64,000 nt of DNA from Sorghum bicolor (Eukaryota > Streptophyta > Magnoliopsida > Poales > Poaceae): positions 20,174,647 to 20,238,646 of the forward strand of contig NC_012879.2 of the NCBI RefSeq assembly GCF_000003195.3. The letters run 5' to 3'. This document shows, piece after piece, positions 23,035 through 35,400 of the stretch. Within the stretch, counting starts at the first letter, position 1. Every line of letters starts with the position of its first letter. Position numbers and translations under genes: made by a program. The notes beneath the pieces are model-generated. The model was not told where the DNA came from. It did no database searches and was given only the letters and a program-made list of their open reading frames with translations.

Positions 23035-23310
23035 GTTGACATCTGCCGATGGACCTTTCCCCTTAGGATCTGATTGTTGCTGATCCCTAGACTGGCCAGA
23101 GTTCTCGCCCTTGCTTAACTCTTCTCATCTTTCGCGCTGCAGCCTCCTTTTCTGTGTCCTAGTTAACCCCTCTGGACACCATAGAGGGAGTTGTTGCTGC
23201 CTTGGCGATGGACGATGGTGTTCCCTTGACTCCATCCGATAAGTATTAGCATCCCTGCAAAATATGAACTCATCGGGAACTCGTGCATTAGCCATCTCTT
23301 CAAGTTCTTC

Positions 23311-24582
23311 CTAGTTCCTGGGAAAATATTCAACACGATCACCAAGCCTGTCGTGCACGCTGAGCCTGCCCCCCAGTCGATCATGAACCGATGCTTTCCC
23401 CCTAATTGGCCCATCAAACCGGCGGCTATTGTTCTGATACTGCCGATTTGATCTGTCATGCCGATCATTACATTCCGGGCAGTCTCTGATAGTAGGAAGC
23501 TTGATATTTTCTTCCCAACAATGAATGAAGAATGGGCAATTCCAGTGATCCCTGTGCTGATTCCACTCTTGTCGGCGTCTTTCTTCTTCCCGATGATACT
23601 CTTCTTGCTGGCGCCGATATCGATCCTCACGTTGTTGCCAAGTTTCCCGAGGTCTCCTGTGAGTTATTACGATACCAGACCGGGGAGGTCTTCCTGAGTT
23701 AGTTCCCTCCTGGATCAAGCCTTTTCCTTTTGCATCGGCAGTAGTAATCTGATGCTGAGGATCTACCGATGCACTTCTTTCAGCTGCTTCTGATGTTAAG
23801 ACCTTGGCCTTTCCCTTGGCATCCAGCATGTTTGTTGGGAAATGATGTTGATCAATCTTCATCGGCTTCTGAGCTTTGGAACTATCAAATTTGATCCTCC
23901 CAGATTCTATAGCCGATTGCAGCTGTTGTCTAAAAACTTTGCACTCGTTGGTGCTGTGAGAAGTCGCATTATGACACTTGCAGTATTTCATCTTTTTTAA
24001 TTCTTCAGCCGATGGGATCACGTTATTAGGCGACAACTTGATCTGTCCTTCCTGAAGCAGAAAATCAAATATCCTATCGGCTTTGGTAACATCAAAAGCA
24101 AACTTCTCCGGCTCTTTGTGCCCAAAAGGACAAGACATCGGCTTCTTGTTCTTTACCCACTCTACCAAGCCGATGACTGGTTCTTCATCAGAGTCCGAGC
24201 TCGCTGCTTCATCCACAAACGATACCTTTTTGTTCCATGCTCTCTTGGGCTCAAAAGGCTTGATATCTTGATCAGAAATTCTCTGTACCAAATGACTTAA
24301 GCTTTCAAACTCCTGAGAAGCATACTTGTCCCTGATGTGCGGCAACAAGCCCTGGAAAGCCAAATCGGCCAGCTGCCGATCATCCAAAACCAGACTATAG
24401 CATTTGTTCTTGACTTCCCATATTCTCTGCACAAAACTTTCAACCGATTCATCATTACGTTGCCTCAATTTGACCAAATCGGTGATCTTCTTCTCATGGA
24501 CTCCAGAAAAGAAGTATTTGTGAAATTGCTTCTCTAGATCGGCCAAGTAATCACTGAGTTGGGAGGTAATGATATAAACCAA
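23311..24582 (-). pseudogene. C gag, central and C-terminal part
   Basis: It contains the C-terminal part of the Retrotrans_gag region (DLEKQFHKYFFSG), a Cys/His cluster (CKCHNATSHSTNEC) and an Arg/Gln/Glu-rich stretch. It is separated from the upstream gag by a single-base loss near 24546 and ends in a stop at 23311-23313 where A has Gln. Confidence 0.82.
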
Positions 24583-25052
24583 GTGAAAGCCGATCCAGAC
24601 AATGATGACGAGAACAAGCGAACCCTCAACTCGTCCCTGTTAGCAGCTTCTCCACACTGAATGATGAACCTATTGACATGCTCCATAGTCGATGTATCAT
24701 CCTGCCCCAAAAACTTAGTAAAATCCGGCACTTTGTACCGATTTGGAAGCGGGATTAGATCATATGCAGGAGGATACGGTGTCCGATAAGAGTAAGTGTT
24801 GACTTTGGGTTTTATCCCAAATTGGTCTCTCATTACTTCAGCAATCTTATTGGCCCAATAAGCATCGACATCTTGCCGATGAGGCGGTTGCGGATCTGGC
24901 ACCTACTGGTAAGCTTCCACGTGTCTGTGCGGCGCACGGTCGGCATGGAACATTGGATTAATCATCTGGCCACAAATTTGATGACCGCCGATCTGTTGAC
25001 CATCAAACTGCTGCCCACTGATCTGCTGACCACCAATCTGCTGGCCGCCGGT
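24534..25052 (-). pseudogene. C gag, core N-terminal part, cut by B
   Basis: It encodes the conserved segment with YRTPYPPAYDLIPLP, TMEHVNRFIIQCGE and SGSAFTWFISLP. The frame is open from 24902; a stop (24903-24905) precedes it. Glutamine/glycine-rich codons upstream run to 25052, where element B enters. The rest of gag lies about 20 kb away at 44955-45965. The 5 bases 25048-25052 (CCGGT) are the TSD of B. Confidence 0.8.
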
Positions 25053-26332
25053 TGTTGGGTATTTTAAACGCAAACAGAAAAATCCGCAAGCGCACGGATA
25101 CCAATGTAGCTTTCACCCGGGAGTATTCCAGAGTATCGATTTTCCACAGAGAACGTGAGTGTACTAATTAAGATCCAAAATCGCCCAAGGATAACTATAT
25201 AATTATTTTTGGTGGAAAGAGAGGAAGTTTCCTGAGAGTTCTCTAGTTGATCTAAGAATCAAGAATTACTTCAAGATTATCTATTTCGGGACATCAGAAC
25301 ACTAACCACAGAAAGAGATGAGAAGGGGGCTAGGAAGGTCTGACTACGGTCCTACAAACACCGATCCGAACGAGGTGGAATACGTCGACCGTTAGGGCTG
25401 TCACTACCCTAAGGCTACCACAACAATCCGCAGGATTGGGTGCAATTCCAGGTAATCGCAAGACTAAACACCACGTCTAATCTATTGATTACTACTCTAA
25501 TGTTTCAAAGACTAGAGCACTTGATGCAAGCGGGAATCCAATAAATAACTTGAATGTAAATAAAAGTAATTAGAGAACTCAGGAGTTATGAGTTGAAGAA
25601 CCTGGAGAACGATGAAGAACGAACCAGATGCTGCAAAAGTACAATGTTGAGGAAGATCCGACAGATCCGGCTCCTCCTCCGCTCTCCTCTTCTCTCTCCC
25701 TATTTTCTAGATTACAACTAGAACTAACTAGAACTAGAACTAGAGGAACTAGAACTAGAACTAGATGAACTAGAACTAGATCTAGATGAACTAGAGGTAG
25801 AACTAGAACAACTAGAGGGATCCTCTCTACTTGGATGAAGAATTGAAACCCTAGCTTTGATTCTGTAGAAGAGGTATGATCTCCAGGGGCCAGGGGGCCT
25901 TGCTTATATAGTCTTTTCAGATGAATCTGGGCCGTCGGATCAAACCGACATTGATCGTGTGGTTTTCCTTGAAGTATTAGGTCGGTGGAGCATGATCCCC
26001 GAACTTCACCCTGATTGGTCCAGGGGGGAGGGCGGGCGCCCAGTAAGGGAGGGCGGGCGCCCAGTGCCCGGCTCCGTTACGTCTCCCGTTCGCTCCCGTG
26101 GCTTCTGGACTCTTCTAGATGGTGGATAATTGTGCGGCACGTTAATATCTCTATGTAAACCCGACGTGTGGGCCTTTCTTCCATATTTCCTGATAACCCC
26201 CTGTAGAAATAGACAAACACCAAAACTTGTGGAATTCTGTCAGATAAAACCCTAAGTCTAGGTGTTGGTTGCATTTGGATCCTTTTCTATGATTAGTTCA
26301 TGGTTAAATGTGAGCATTAAGGACCGTCAACA
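25053..26332 (-). repeat. Element B 3' LTR
   Basis: On the minus strand it begins TGTTGACGGTCC and ends AAATACCCAACA, like D. Positions about 26025-26065 contain two copies of GAGGGCGGGCGCCCAGT, whose core GGGCGCCC is self-complementary. The CTAGAA repeat tract lies at about 25725-25815. Confidence 0.94.
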
Positions 26333-28570
26333 AGCTCCCCAAGCTTAACCTTTGCTCGTCCCTGAGCAAAGATGAACTCAAGAGTTTCTGCAGTGGTTTC
26401 ATAACTTAAAGATACACATGCGTTTAAACAAGATCTCATCTCTGGTTAGAGTAAACTGTTAAGACTTAAAACTTACTCATTTACCTTTCACCATGGGACT
26501 TGTAACCGTCACTTTTGTCTTGAGTAGTTAAAAGATAGAACAGTCTACTCAAGCACTATGTCTCTTGTTCTTCGATTAACTATAGTTGTGGAGTTTTTGC
26601 AGATTTTCAAATAAAACTCAGAGATTCCTTGTATGACTCTCTCTAGTCTCTCTTTTGTGGTATTTCTAGATCCTTACCAAGGCAGTAATGGTGTATGCGT
26701 TCTCTCAAAGTATGTGGTATTTGTAGTATAAGGCATAGTGACATTGCCTTCTCTCTCACCCTACTCTAATAAGGCTTTGATATCTGGAGCTCATAGGTGG
26801 GAGACAGCTAATACATACTTACAAGACATTTATTGCATAGTCAAACCATGGATCCAGAAGAACAAGTCAATATGTCAAATCAAGATGTGCATGTGTGGCG
26901 AATGAATAGTATATGGTGATGATGGTGATAACAATGGTGAAAGTCTAATTCTACTTGTGCTCTTTTGAGGGGATACATACCTTTCTTACTCTTTTGAAAC
27001 TTTCAGGGAGAATGAGATGCTCTGTATTTTCTTTTTCTTTCTTTTTCTTTTTTTTTCTTTTCTCTCAGGTGGGTATCTTGTACCCCTAATTCTACTGTCG
27101 GACACTTGTCCATTTTTACCTCTCGTCTCACTTTTTCTTCTTTTTTTTCTTTCGAGGTTCCGGGCACTTGCCCCTTTTTATTTCCTCGTATTCTTCTTCT
27201 TTTTTTTCTCTTTTTTTTTTAGAGCACTCATCTCATGAGATAATATAGCAAGTGGTAGTAACAAGATAACTTGAGCAGTTATTTCACAGGGAAAAAATAG
27301 AAATATTTTTGGCTATTCTCTCCCGGATTAGGAGTAGAATATTTTTGGGTGGTTCTGGAGATGGAAATGGGTATATGTGGATGGTACTTCCAGAGTAGAA
27401 GTAGCATGTATGAGTGAACGTGCAAGTGAATCTTGACTTAACCACATGACAAGCTCCTAAGGGTCTACACAGCTTGACCACACTCAATGCTCATAAGCAA
27501 TAAAAAGTAAATGTGTGGCTCAAAGTCTAGCAAGCATGTATATATGGCTGTGGTAGGAATTTAAACTCTCATCATACAGGAACTCATCATGTGATATTTT
27601 AAAGATTTTCAAAGATAAAATTCTCCATAATTCTAGCATCTCTAGGAACAGATAAACAGCAGCTCAACCTTCCCATATCATATCCGTTAACGACTTAGAC
27701 TTCAGATCAAGTACTCTTCCCACAAGTTCAGGTTTAGAGCAAATCTTAATTAATAACAGTGATACCTAAACTTGAGAGAGATTTCAATTTTGAGAACTAG
27801 TCATGGCAGAGCAACTATTCATCTTTCCATGTGAGAGCTTATCATGAGGGTTCATAGCAAATTTTTATTTATTTATTTATTTAGCAAACTAAGCAAAGAT
27901 ATATATATAAGCACAAAATCTTTATTTGGGTTGTTATGATTATGCATCTTTTTATTATTTGAGTAAAATATAAACGTGAGTAGAATACTTAGCTGGATAA
28001 ATGGAGGTGCTCTCCCCCAAGCTGGATTTTGACGTAATTCCTTTTGATGTAGCTAGCAGGTGGCGGAGTTGTATCTGAATGCCGGCAGCACCCTGACAGC
28101 GATTAGGATGTCCTCCTTCTGCTAGTCTTCTTTGATCCTTCAATTCTATGGAGCTCAAATAGACAACAAAGCTTTGTGGAACTGGTTAAGTGTTAGCATA
28201 AATACCTAGCCTTTATCATGTTGAGCCTCCTCAATAAATGTTACTCTCTTTAGTAGGATCATAAATTTATTTTTATATTTTCATTTTTATAGGACAGGAA
28301 TATATATATATATATTTATTTTTATGCCACCACAGTGAATGTACTTATGGGTTTTATGCCATGAGCATACTCACATGGGGCTTACTATTTTTAACATTTT
28401 TATTTTCTTTTCAAGATAGCATGAACCTGATTAACTAACCAAACTATTTTAAATAATTAAAAGGAAAAAGATAACTACAAAATTTACCTCTTGGCAAGGC
28501 GTTCGGTGTTTTTAAGTCTTCCGAACAGGACTCTCCGTTTACTCAGTCGTCCTGGGATTCGCTGGATGGC
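26333..28570 (-). other. Element B 3' tail: PPT, three hairpins, non-coding
   Basis: The PPT (minus AGCTTGGGGAG) is at 26345-26335 next to the 3' LTR. A strongly pyrimidine-rich plus strand (27030-27220) contains three short perfect stems: 27071-27085 (GGGTA/TACCC), 27100-27111 (GGAC/GTCC) and 27162-27173 (GGGC/GCCC). All three recur in D and E. An internal PPT-like motif lies at 28023-28012. Long hydrophobic frames in this stretch are artefacts of T-rich sequence. Confidence 0.7.
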
Positions 28571-28599
28571 GTAGTCGGTGGTTCCGGTGGAGCCTGCTC

Positions 28600-28990
28600 T
28601 TCATGTATAACTATCTTCTTTCTCCACACCTGACTCGGTGCTACGGTCTCCTCAGGACAGTTCTGTTCAAGTTGTATGTCTTCAGACCTTACAACTTCTC
28701 CTTCATAGTCTACCCATCCATCCTTGATGATTTGCCTCCTCTGGTTGCGGCTGCATTATCTTCTTCTTGTCCTGACCTTCTCAGAGGGGAAATGCATGTG
28801 AACTTCTCCGGTTCCAATGTAGATGATTGCTTTAACGGTGCTGAGGAACGGTCTCCTAAGGATGATGGGTGGATCGTACTTGTCTTCAACCTTTCGAAAT
28901 GTCTGATGTGCCATCTGGAGCTGAATGTATGTCGGTTTTAGGGAAAGGGTTCCGAATAGGAGCTGATAGGTGACTGGGTCATCCTTTTTG
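28600..28990 (-). pseudogene. B second protease-like segment, active site deleted
   Basis: On the minus strand it keeps TYIQLQM and a YDPPIIL.RPF strand followed by IIYIGTGEVHMHFP, matching E 47975-48090. About 100 bases that hold the catalytic strand in E (YDTGSDVNIM) are missing. The segment joins directly from the KKDDP region to VTYQLL. It cannot be an active protease. Confidence 0.65.
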
Positions 28991-29025
28991 GTCAGGAATG
29001 GTGACTTAAGTTGATGATCTTGACC

Positions 29026-29675
29026 TCAATGAACTGCAGTGACCATCTTAGCTGACTCGGTCCACATTTGCTTGTTCCTGTTCCTCCTGTTGGTCCTCTT
29101 CCTTGGTTTATGTCGGGAATGCTCTGAGATTTGTGTAGTCTTGTTCTTGAAGGAAAACGTCTCCTTCCTCCCCTTGATGTAGAAACTGATCTTGGCAGCA
29201 CTAGCGTAGATGATAGCTCCCGAAGTGTTTAGGAATGGCCTCCCTAGGATGATGGGTGCCCTCTCATCAGTACCAGTCTCTATCACCACGAAGTCTTCTG
29301 GAGCGTATAAGGTACCAACTCGGACGTGGAGGTTCTTCAATATTCCCTTTGGGAAACTTAGTGTCTGATCTGCAAGCTGCAAACACATGGTTGTTTCCTG
29401 GGCATAATGTTGACGCTGGAGCCAAAGTCGCAGAGTGCTTCTGGGAAGTCCACCATGCCGATGGAGATCGGGATGACGGGGCGTCCTGGATCGCCTCTCT
29501 TGACTGTGTCCAGTATCTCCAGTGCGTTTGTGCTCATAGATCTAGGTTCTTCACTTGGTGGAGTCTGGGAGTTGTAAAAGTCCTGCATATTTTTGCTCGA
29601 AGTGTACCTGCTCATAGAGACAAGGCAGAGATCAAGTGCATGGGCCCTGTTGGTGGAAAACACCAACAGAACCAA
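29026..29675 (-). pseudogene. B aspartic protease-like region (Athila/Tat type)
   Basis: The upstream part contains ALCDFGSSVNIMPR, the active-site loop with Phe where Leu is usual. The downstream part contains MCLQLADQTLSFPKGI, VVIETGTDERAPIILGRPFL and SAAKISFYIKGRKE, the flap-to-C-terminal part of gag-associated proteases. The two parts are in different frames: a short segment after the active site is deleted near 29385. It lies 5' of a second, different protease-like segment (28600-28990). D and E lack this first copy. Confidence 0.75.
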
Positions 29676-30942
29676 AAGTGTATTTGTTCTTCTCTAACCT
29701 TAAGCATAGTGAGCAAGACAAAGTTGATGGATAATAAGATCATAAGTGTAGCATTTAAAACATTCGTCAGATCAGATAACTAAACCTAATGGAAAGATAA
29801 TCTATCTAAGTAAATATTTTTTTCTTTACATGATTATCATTTTCCAAAGATTAAGTGTGCAACATTTTAGTTCATATGATTAGGAGTGTGGGATCACAAA
29901 GATGAAAGGACTAAACATATTGAATCGATTGGGTTGGTTAATCTAGAGTTGTAAATCATATATGTTTGTCTTTTTTATTCATGTGAACGCCAGAACCAAG
30001 GAGAAACTTATAAAAGTGATAGTCAAGTACCTTAAGATGTTACCTTACTTGAAGAGTGATGGTAAGTATCACCTTGTGGAAGCTTTCCTTTCTTAGCGGT
30101 TGTGCATCGTGTTTGTGGGACCCTCCATGGATCATCTCTTGTGAGCTATGTCTTCCTTGTGTAAATTGTTAAACTTTATGTGTCTCTCTCTTTGTCTCCA
30201 ATGTGAGTTTATCTCAGGACTTCCCAGATCAATATTGAAAGTTTTCCTGCAGGGGTTAGTCCAACAAAATATCCAGTATCTACTATAGCATACTATCGGC
30301 TCAAAGATCAACCTAGACACCATGTCTAAATTGATTTAGGAGGGTACTTTAACCTAAGCACCATGCTTAATTTAAAATCCCTTGGAAGTGAGATCATCAT
30401 TCCTAAACTAAGCACCATGCTTAATTAAGAGATAAATGAAACTACTCCAAACCTAGACATATACTAAAGCAAATAAAGGTAGCATGAGAGCATTTATAGA
30501 GATCTACTCAAGTGGAGATGAAGTAGTGTGATTAGTATTCAACAAATTGAGCATGTCTCAAAGGTAGGGACAACCAACATAACAACATGGCAAAGGATGT
30601 TTTTATGTAAAGTACTCCCCCAAGCTTGAATTTTGCAAAATTCAAGTTTGGATGAATTTAATTCAATGTTGTATGATGATTGGTTGGACATACCTTGTGC
30701 TTGTCATTCATCCGATCTTCTTGCTCCAATCCTGGAAAGGTTAGTGACAAGAATACCCGAAGGAATTTTTTTACAATTATCCTTATATGCTCAATACACA
30801 AGGTAATATTGCAAATAATTAACAGCTCATGTTACGATCTAATCAGTGCTTGTTTTAGGACACTAAGCTTGTCCTTGGGAAACCATCAATTTATGTCAGT
30901 GAAGTGGTTTCCCCTCCAACGCTGACCTATATCAAGATCAAC
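29676..30942 (-). other. Element B interior, non-coding, with internal PPT-like motif
   Basis: This aligns to conserved non-coding sequence of E (46723-47450) and D (51889-52480 and 3848-4500). An internal motif AGCTTGGGGGAG (minus) is at 30626-30615. No gene is visible. Confidence 0.65.
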
Positions 30943-31155
30943 TCAACGAGATCTGCAATATTTAATATAGACATATGCATCGACAACCACCCTTTTAAAG
31001 TTTTTATAAATAGAAAGGATGAGGGGGTTGGAGATCTCGAATGTGGTGATGTTGGAGAGACCAATGGATTGTGAAGATGTTGCATATGAGCATGGAGTAA
31101 ATGAAGTGGCTATGAAATAAATTCCATGCTCATTAATGCTTAGAGTGAAATCCAT
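30943..31155 (-). pseudogene. B gag-like N-terminal fragment
   Basis: ATG at 31155, 70 codons, ending at a TGA (30945-30943) after KYCRSR. Closely related to D 3578-3847, where the frame continues. It lies about 100 bp after the PBS. The domain is not characterised. Confidence 0.6.
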
Positions 31156-31249
31156 GTGGTATGGTGAAAATGGTAAGGTGAGTGTGGTAAATAAGGAAAA
31201 GAAAAAGGATACACGGACGACTTGGTTCGAAACTAGCACAGCTACCGTT

Positions 31250-31266
31250 CCCCGTCAACGGCGCCA
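31250..31266 (-). other. Element B primer-binding site (tRNA-Asp type)
   Basis: On the minus strand it is TGGCGCCGTTGACGGGG, one mismatch from the tRNA-Asp complement found in D. It lies 7 bases from the 5' LTR. Confidence 0.82.
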
Positions 31267-31273
31267 GAAAGCT

Positions 31274-31717
31274 TGTTGGGTATTTTAAACGCAAACAGAA
31301 AAATCCGCAAGCGCACGGATACCGATGTAGCTTTCACCCGGGAGTATTCCAGAGTATCGATTTTCCACAGAGAACGTGAGTGTACTAATTAAGATCCAAA
31401 ATCGCCCAAGGATAACTATATAATTATTTTTGGTGGAAAGAGAGGAAGTTTCCTGAGAGTTCTCTAGTTGATCTAAGAATCAAGAATTACTTCAAGATTA
31501 TCTATTTCGGGACATCAGAACACTAACCACAGAAAGAGATGAGAAGGGGGCTAGGAAGGTCTGACTACGGTCCTACAAACACCGATCCGAACGAGGTGGA
31601 ATACGTCGACCGTTAGGGCTGTCACTACCCTAAGGCTACCACAACAATCCGCAGGATTGGGTGCAATTCCAGGTAATCGCAAGACTAAACACCACGTCTA
31701 ATCTATTGATTACTACT
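31274..31717 (-). repeat. Element B 5' LTR, left part (split by A)
   Basis: First 444 bp (plus-strand side) of B's 5' LTR. The copy continues at 44119. CTACT at 31713-31717 is the TSD of A. Confidence 0.94.
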
Positions 31718-31790
31718 TGTTGACACCGTTTTTGGGCACGTGTCTAGGATGGCAGGATAAGGTGGCAGTACGATGTTTACAAAGTGGATT

Positions 31791-31912
31791 GCCGATGAGG
31801 ATGGTTGCCGATGAGGGAGAAGTTGAGCGTGACTAAGTCCATAGGCAGTAATATGGTGCCGATGGCTAGATAAGAAAGTCTGCCGATGACTATGGCAAAG
31901 GGTCTGCCGATG
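31791..31912 (+). repeat. Cluster of five GCCGAT hexamers in U3
   Basis: Copies at 31791, 31807, 31858, 31882 and 31906, mostly within TGCCGATG. A sixth copy (ATCGGC) near 31841 is mutated here but intact in the 3' LTR (near 43541). The cluster is upstream of the LTR TATA box, where regulatory sites are expected. Confidence 0.7.
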
Positions 31913-32081
31913 ATGCAAAGAGGGAGTCCGGAAGCTGCCGGTCGTTATGTGGAGGAGTTTCGGTTTGTCACGAGGGATAGTTTTGTTATTTCCTTAATTA
32001 TTTGCATCGTTTTGTATACGGATTCCGTGTAATTTGGAATTCGAATTCTAATCGTGTCTGGTTGTAGCTCTTTGAGCAGGG

Positions 32082-32089
32082 TATAAATA
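32082..32089 (+). promoter_or_regulatory. TATA box of element A LTR promoter
   Basis: TATAAATA lies in a GC-flanked context inside the LTR. It is at the same place in the 3' LTR (43782-43789). Confidence 0.65.
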
Positions 32090-32420
32090 TAGACCCTAGG
32101 GCCTTGTAATAAAAAATCAATCAATGAATCAAACACACGTTTTTACTCATATTCCAGCATTTACTTTTCGACGACTTCGTCATACTTTTTCCTTTTGTTA
32201 CGAGTTCTTAGGAATTCGTCGACTTAAGCTCGGCGTGTTCTCAAGTTCCGCGTGAGTACCTCTTAGCCGTGACATCCGGGCGCATCGCTGTTGTCAGGAC
32301 TAAAGTATTCGAGTTATCACCTTTGCCGATAGCAAGGTCAAATCGGCTGGCACGCCTTAACGTTTGAATCGGGTATAAGCCCTTTGTGTTTGCAGATCAG
32401 TTTTGCATCAACACATCTTT

Positions 32421-32438
32421 TGGCACGCCCAGTGGGAC
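32421..32438 (+). other. Element A primer-binding site
   Basis: TGGCACGCCCAGTGGGAC begins 7 bases after the LTR, as expected for a site complementary to a tRNA 3' end (TGG pairs with CCA). C has the same site with three changed bases. I do not recognise which tRNA it matches. Confidence 0.65.
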
Positions 32439-32460
32439 AGGATTCAAGATCAAGATCAAC

Positions 32461-35400
32461 ATGTCGATCTCTGACCTCGATCAAGAGAACGTCATCCCCG
32501 TGACGGAGGCCAACCTCAAGGATGAGCAGAAGCAAGCTATTGCCCAAGCCATGGAAGAGTTCAAGCAGCAATGCCTGAGGTCTTTCAGCATAAACAGGAG
32601 TGGCGAAGTGGTCCAGAAAGATGCACTGCCGGCACCACGGCAGGTTACCTTTGACGCCAATCCTGGCAAGCTTCAAGATATGGTTGACAATGCCATCAAT
32701 CGAGCGTTGATTAACCAAGCTGGTGTACTGTCTAATACGGTTTTCAATGCCGTGGCAAGAACTTTCAAGGAAGGACAAATCCCACCAGATTATGTGGGCC
32801 CCTCCCATCATCAGCCAACGGCACCAGAGGTCACGGCTCCATCGGCTGCCTTGACGACTGCAAGTGCACAATCTGCCGTCCCTCCAAGTACATCAGGGAC
32901 TACTGGTGCACTATCTATGCCGATGACAACCAACCCACAAATTTCAGTTGGGCAGCATAAACTGACAACAGATATGTTGGCATCGGCAATGTCAGGGTTG
33001 ACTCTTCCTCCCAACTGGTGGGGTTACGGTATGCCTCCAGAGTTGACACCGGGAACATCACAAATAACTGACATGAGGGGCAAAACTCCTATGACATCGG
33101 CACCTCCCAATGCGCCGGTGAACCAGAGTCCTCGGTATACCACGACTACTACTGCAAGGCCTCACACTGGAAATCCTCAAGATTCAATGTTCCAGATGCC
33201 CAACGCATCGGCAGAGTCAATGCTGATGCAACAGAGGTCTATGGCCCAGTCGGGGTATGTCAATTCAACGACGGTACCCAATTACCAATCATCGGCAGCA
33301 CCTATGCCGATGAACGCTAATAATGGATGGCTTGGACAGCAAGCCTTTCCACAGTCGCCCCAGCAGAGTTACCAGACTACAGGGTTCCAGCAAGGGCAGG
33401 TCTATCCCGGGTTCCAAGGTCAGGGGATTCCCAACCAGCCAATGAATTTTGGACAGCAACTCGGAGGACAGCCAATCGGTGGACAGCAGTTTGGTGGTCC
33501 GCAGATTGGAGGACAGGTGATCAATACAATGTTCCGTGCAGATCACGTCCCGAACAGACACGTGGAGGTTCGCCACCAAGTGCCAGATCCGCAGCCGCCT
33601 CATCGGCAAGATGCCGATGCATATTGGGCCGATAAGATTGCTGAAGTAATGAGGGAACAATTTGGGATAAAACCCAAAGTCAACACTTACTCTTATCGGA
33701 CACCGTATCCTCCCGCGTATGATTTGATCCCGCTGCCACATCGGTACAAGGTACCGGATTTTACAAAGTTTTCCGGGCAGGACGACACGTCAACCATGGA
33801 GCATGTCAACAGGTTCATCATTCAATGTGGAGAGGCTGGTAACAGGGACGAATTGAGGGTTCGTCTATTTTCATCATCATTGTCTGGATCGGCCTTTACT
33901 TGGTTCATATCATTACCTCCCAACTCAGTAATTACTTGGGCCGATCTAGAGAAGCAATTCCACAAATACTTCTTCTCGGGGGTTCATGAAAAGAAGATCA
34001 CCGACTTGGTCAAGTTGAGGCAACGTAATGATGAGTCGGTTGAGGGTTTTGTGCAGAGGATACGAGAGGTCAAGAATAAATGCTATAGCTTGGTTCTGGA
34101 TGATCGGCAGCTAGCCGATTTGGCTTTCCAGGGTTTGTTGCCACATATCAGGGATAAGTATGCCTCTCAGGAGTTCGAAAGTTTAAGTCATTTGGTGCAG
34201 AGGATTTCTGATCAAGACATCAAGCCTTTCGAGCCTAAAAGAGCATGGAATAGGAAAGTGTCATTTGTCGATGAAGCAACAAGCTCAGATTCTAATGAAG
34301 AACCAGTAATCGGCTTGGCAGAGTGGGTAAAAAACAAGAAGCCGATGTCTTGTCCTTTTGGGCAGAAGGAACTAGAGAAGTTTGCTTTTGACACCGCTAA
34401 GGCTGATAGGATATTTGACTTTCTACTTCAGGAAGGTCAGATCAAACTGTCACCTAACCATGTGATCCCATCGGCAGAAGAGTTGAAGAGGATGAGATAT
34501 TGCAAGTGGCATAATGCAACTTCCCATGACACCAACGAGTGCAAAGTATTCAGACAGCAGCTGCAATCGGCTATAGAGTCAGGGAGAATCAAGTTTGACA
34601 GTTCCAAAGCCCAGAAGCCGATGAAGATAGACCAACATCCTTTCCCGACAAACATGTTGGATGCTAAGGGGAAGGCTAAGGTCTTAACATCGGAGACAGC
34701 TGAGAAGAGTGCATCGGTAGATCCTCAGCATCAAGTTACTACTGCCGATGCAAGAAGTAAGGGCTTGGTCCAGGAAGGAACTAGCTCAGGAAGGCCTCCT
34801 CGGTCTGGTATCGTCATAACTCATAGAAGGCCTCGAGAAAAATGGCAACAACGGGAAGATCGGTATCGGCGCCAGCAGGAAGATTATCGACGGGAAGAAG
34901 AAAGACGCCGACAGGAGTGGAATCGGCACAGGGATCATTGGAATTGTCCATTCTTCATCCATTGTTGGGAGGAAAATATCAAGCTTCCTACTGTCAGAGA
35001 CTGCCCTGAGTGCAACGGTTATGATCGGTACGATGGGATCGATCGGCATTATCATGATGATGAACGGCGATTTAATGGGCCGATCAGAGGAAGGGTGTCA
35101 GTTCATGACCGGCTGGGGGGCAGATTTAGTGGGCACGACAGACTTAGTGACCGTGTCCAGTATTTTCCCAGGAACCAAGAAGAGCTCGAGGAAATGGCTG
35201 ATGCGCGGGTTCCCGATGAATTCATATTTTGCAGGGATGCTAACACGCATCGTATGGAGTCAAGGGAGAACCGACGCCCGACGGCAAGGCAAAGGCCACT
35301 TCCTCCATGGTGCCCTGGAGGATTAACCAAGACACAGAAAAGGAGATTGCAACGTGAAAGGCAAGAAGAGCTAAACAAGGGAGAGAACTCTAGAAGTCGG

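Larger units (their letters stand above)
31718..32413 (+). repeat. Element A 5' LTR
   Basis: It starts TGTTGACACCGTTTTTGG and ends TTGCATCAACA. A TATA box (TATAAATA) is at 32082-32089, about 330 bp before the end. Five GCCGAT hexamers cluster at 31791, 31807, 31858, 31882 and 31906. Confidence 0.95.

Noticed and set aside
27017..27238. Plus-strand frame coding for almost only Phe, Leu and Ser, resembling a membrane protein
   Set aside because: Translation of a T-rich tract in the tail of element B, which lies on the other strand; it recurs as purine-rich RNA in D and E.
31791..31911. GCCGAT as a drought-responsive DRE/CRT element
   Set aside because: The DRE core is RCCGAC; the hexamer here ends in T and its distribution covers coding and intron sequence, so that reading is not supported.
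33289..33741. 150-codon minus-strand frame inside gag
   Set aside because: Shadow of the gag coding frame; no start context, domain or conservation as protein in C.
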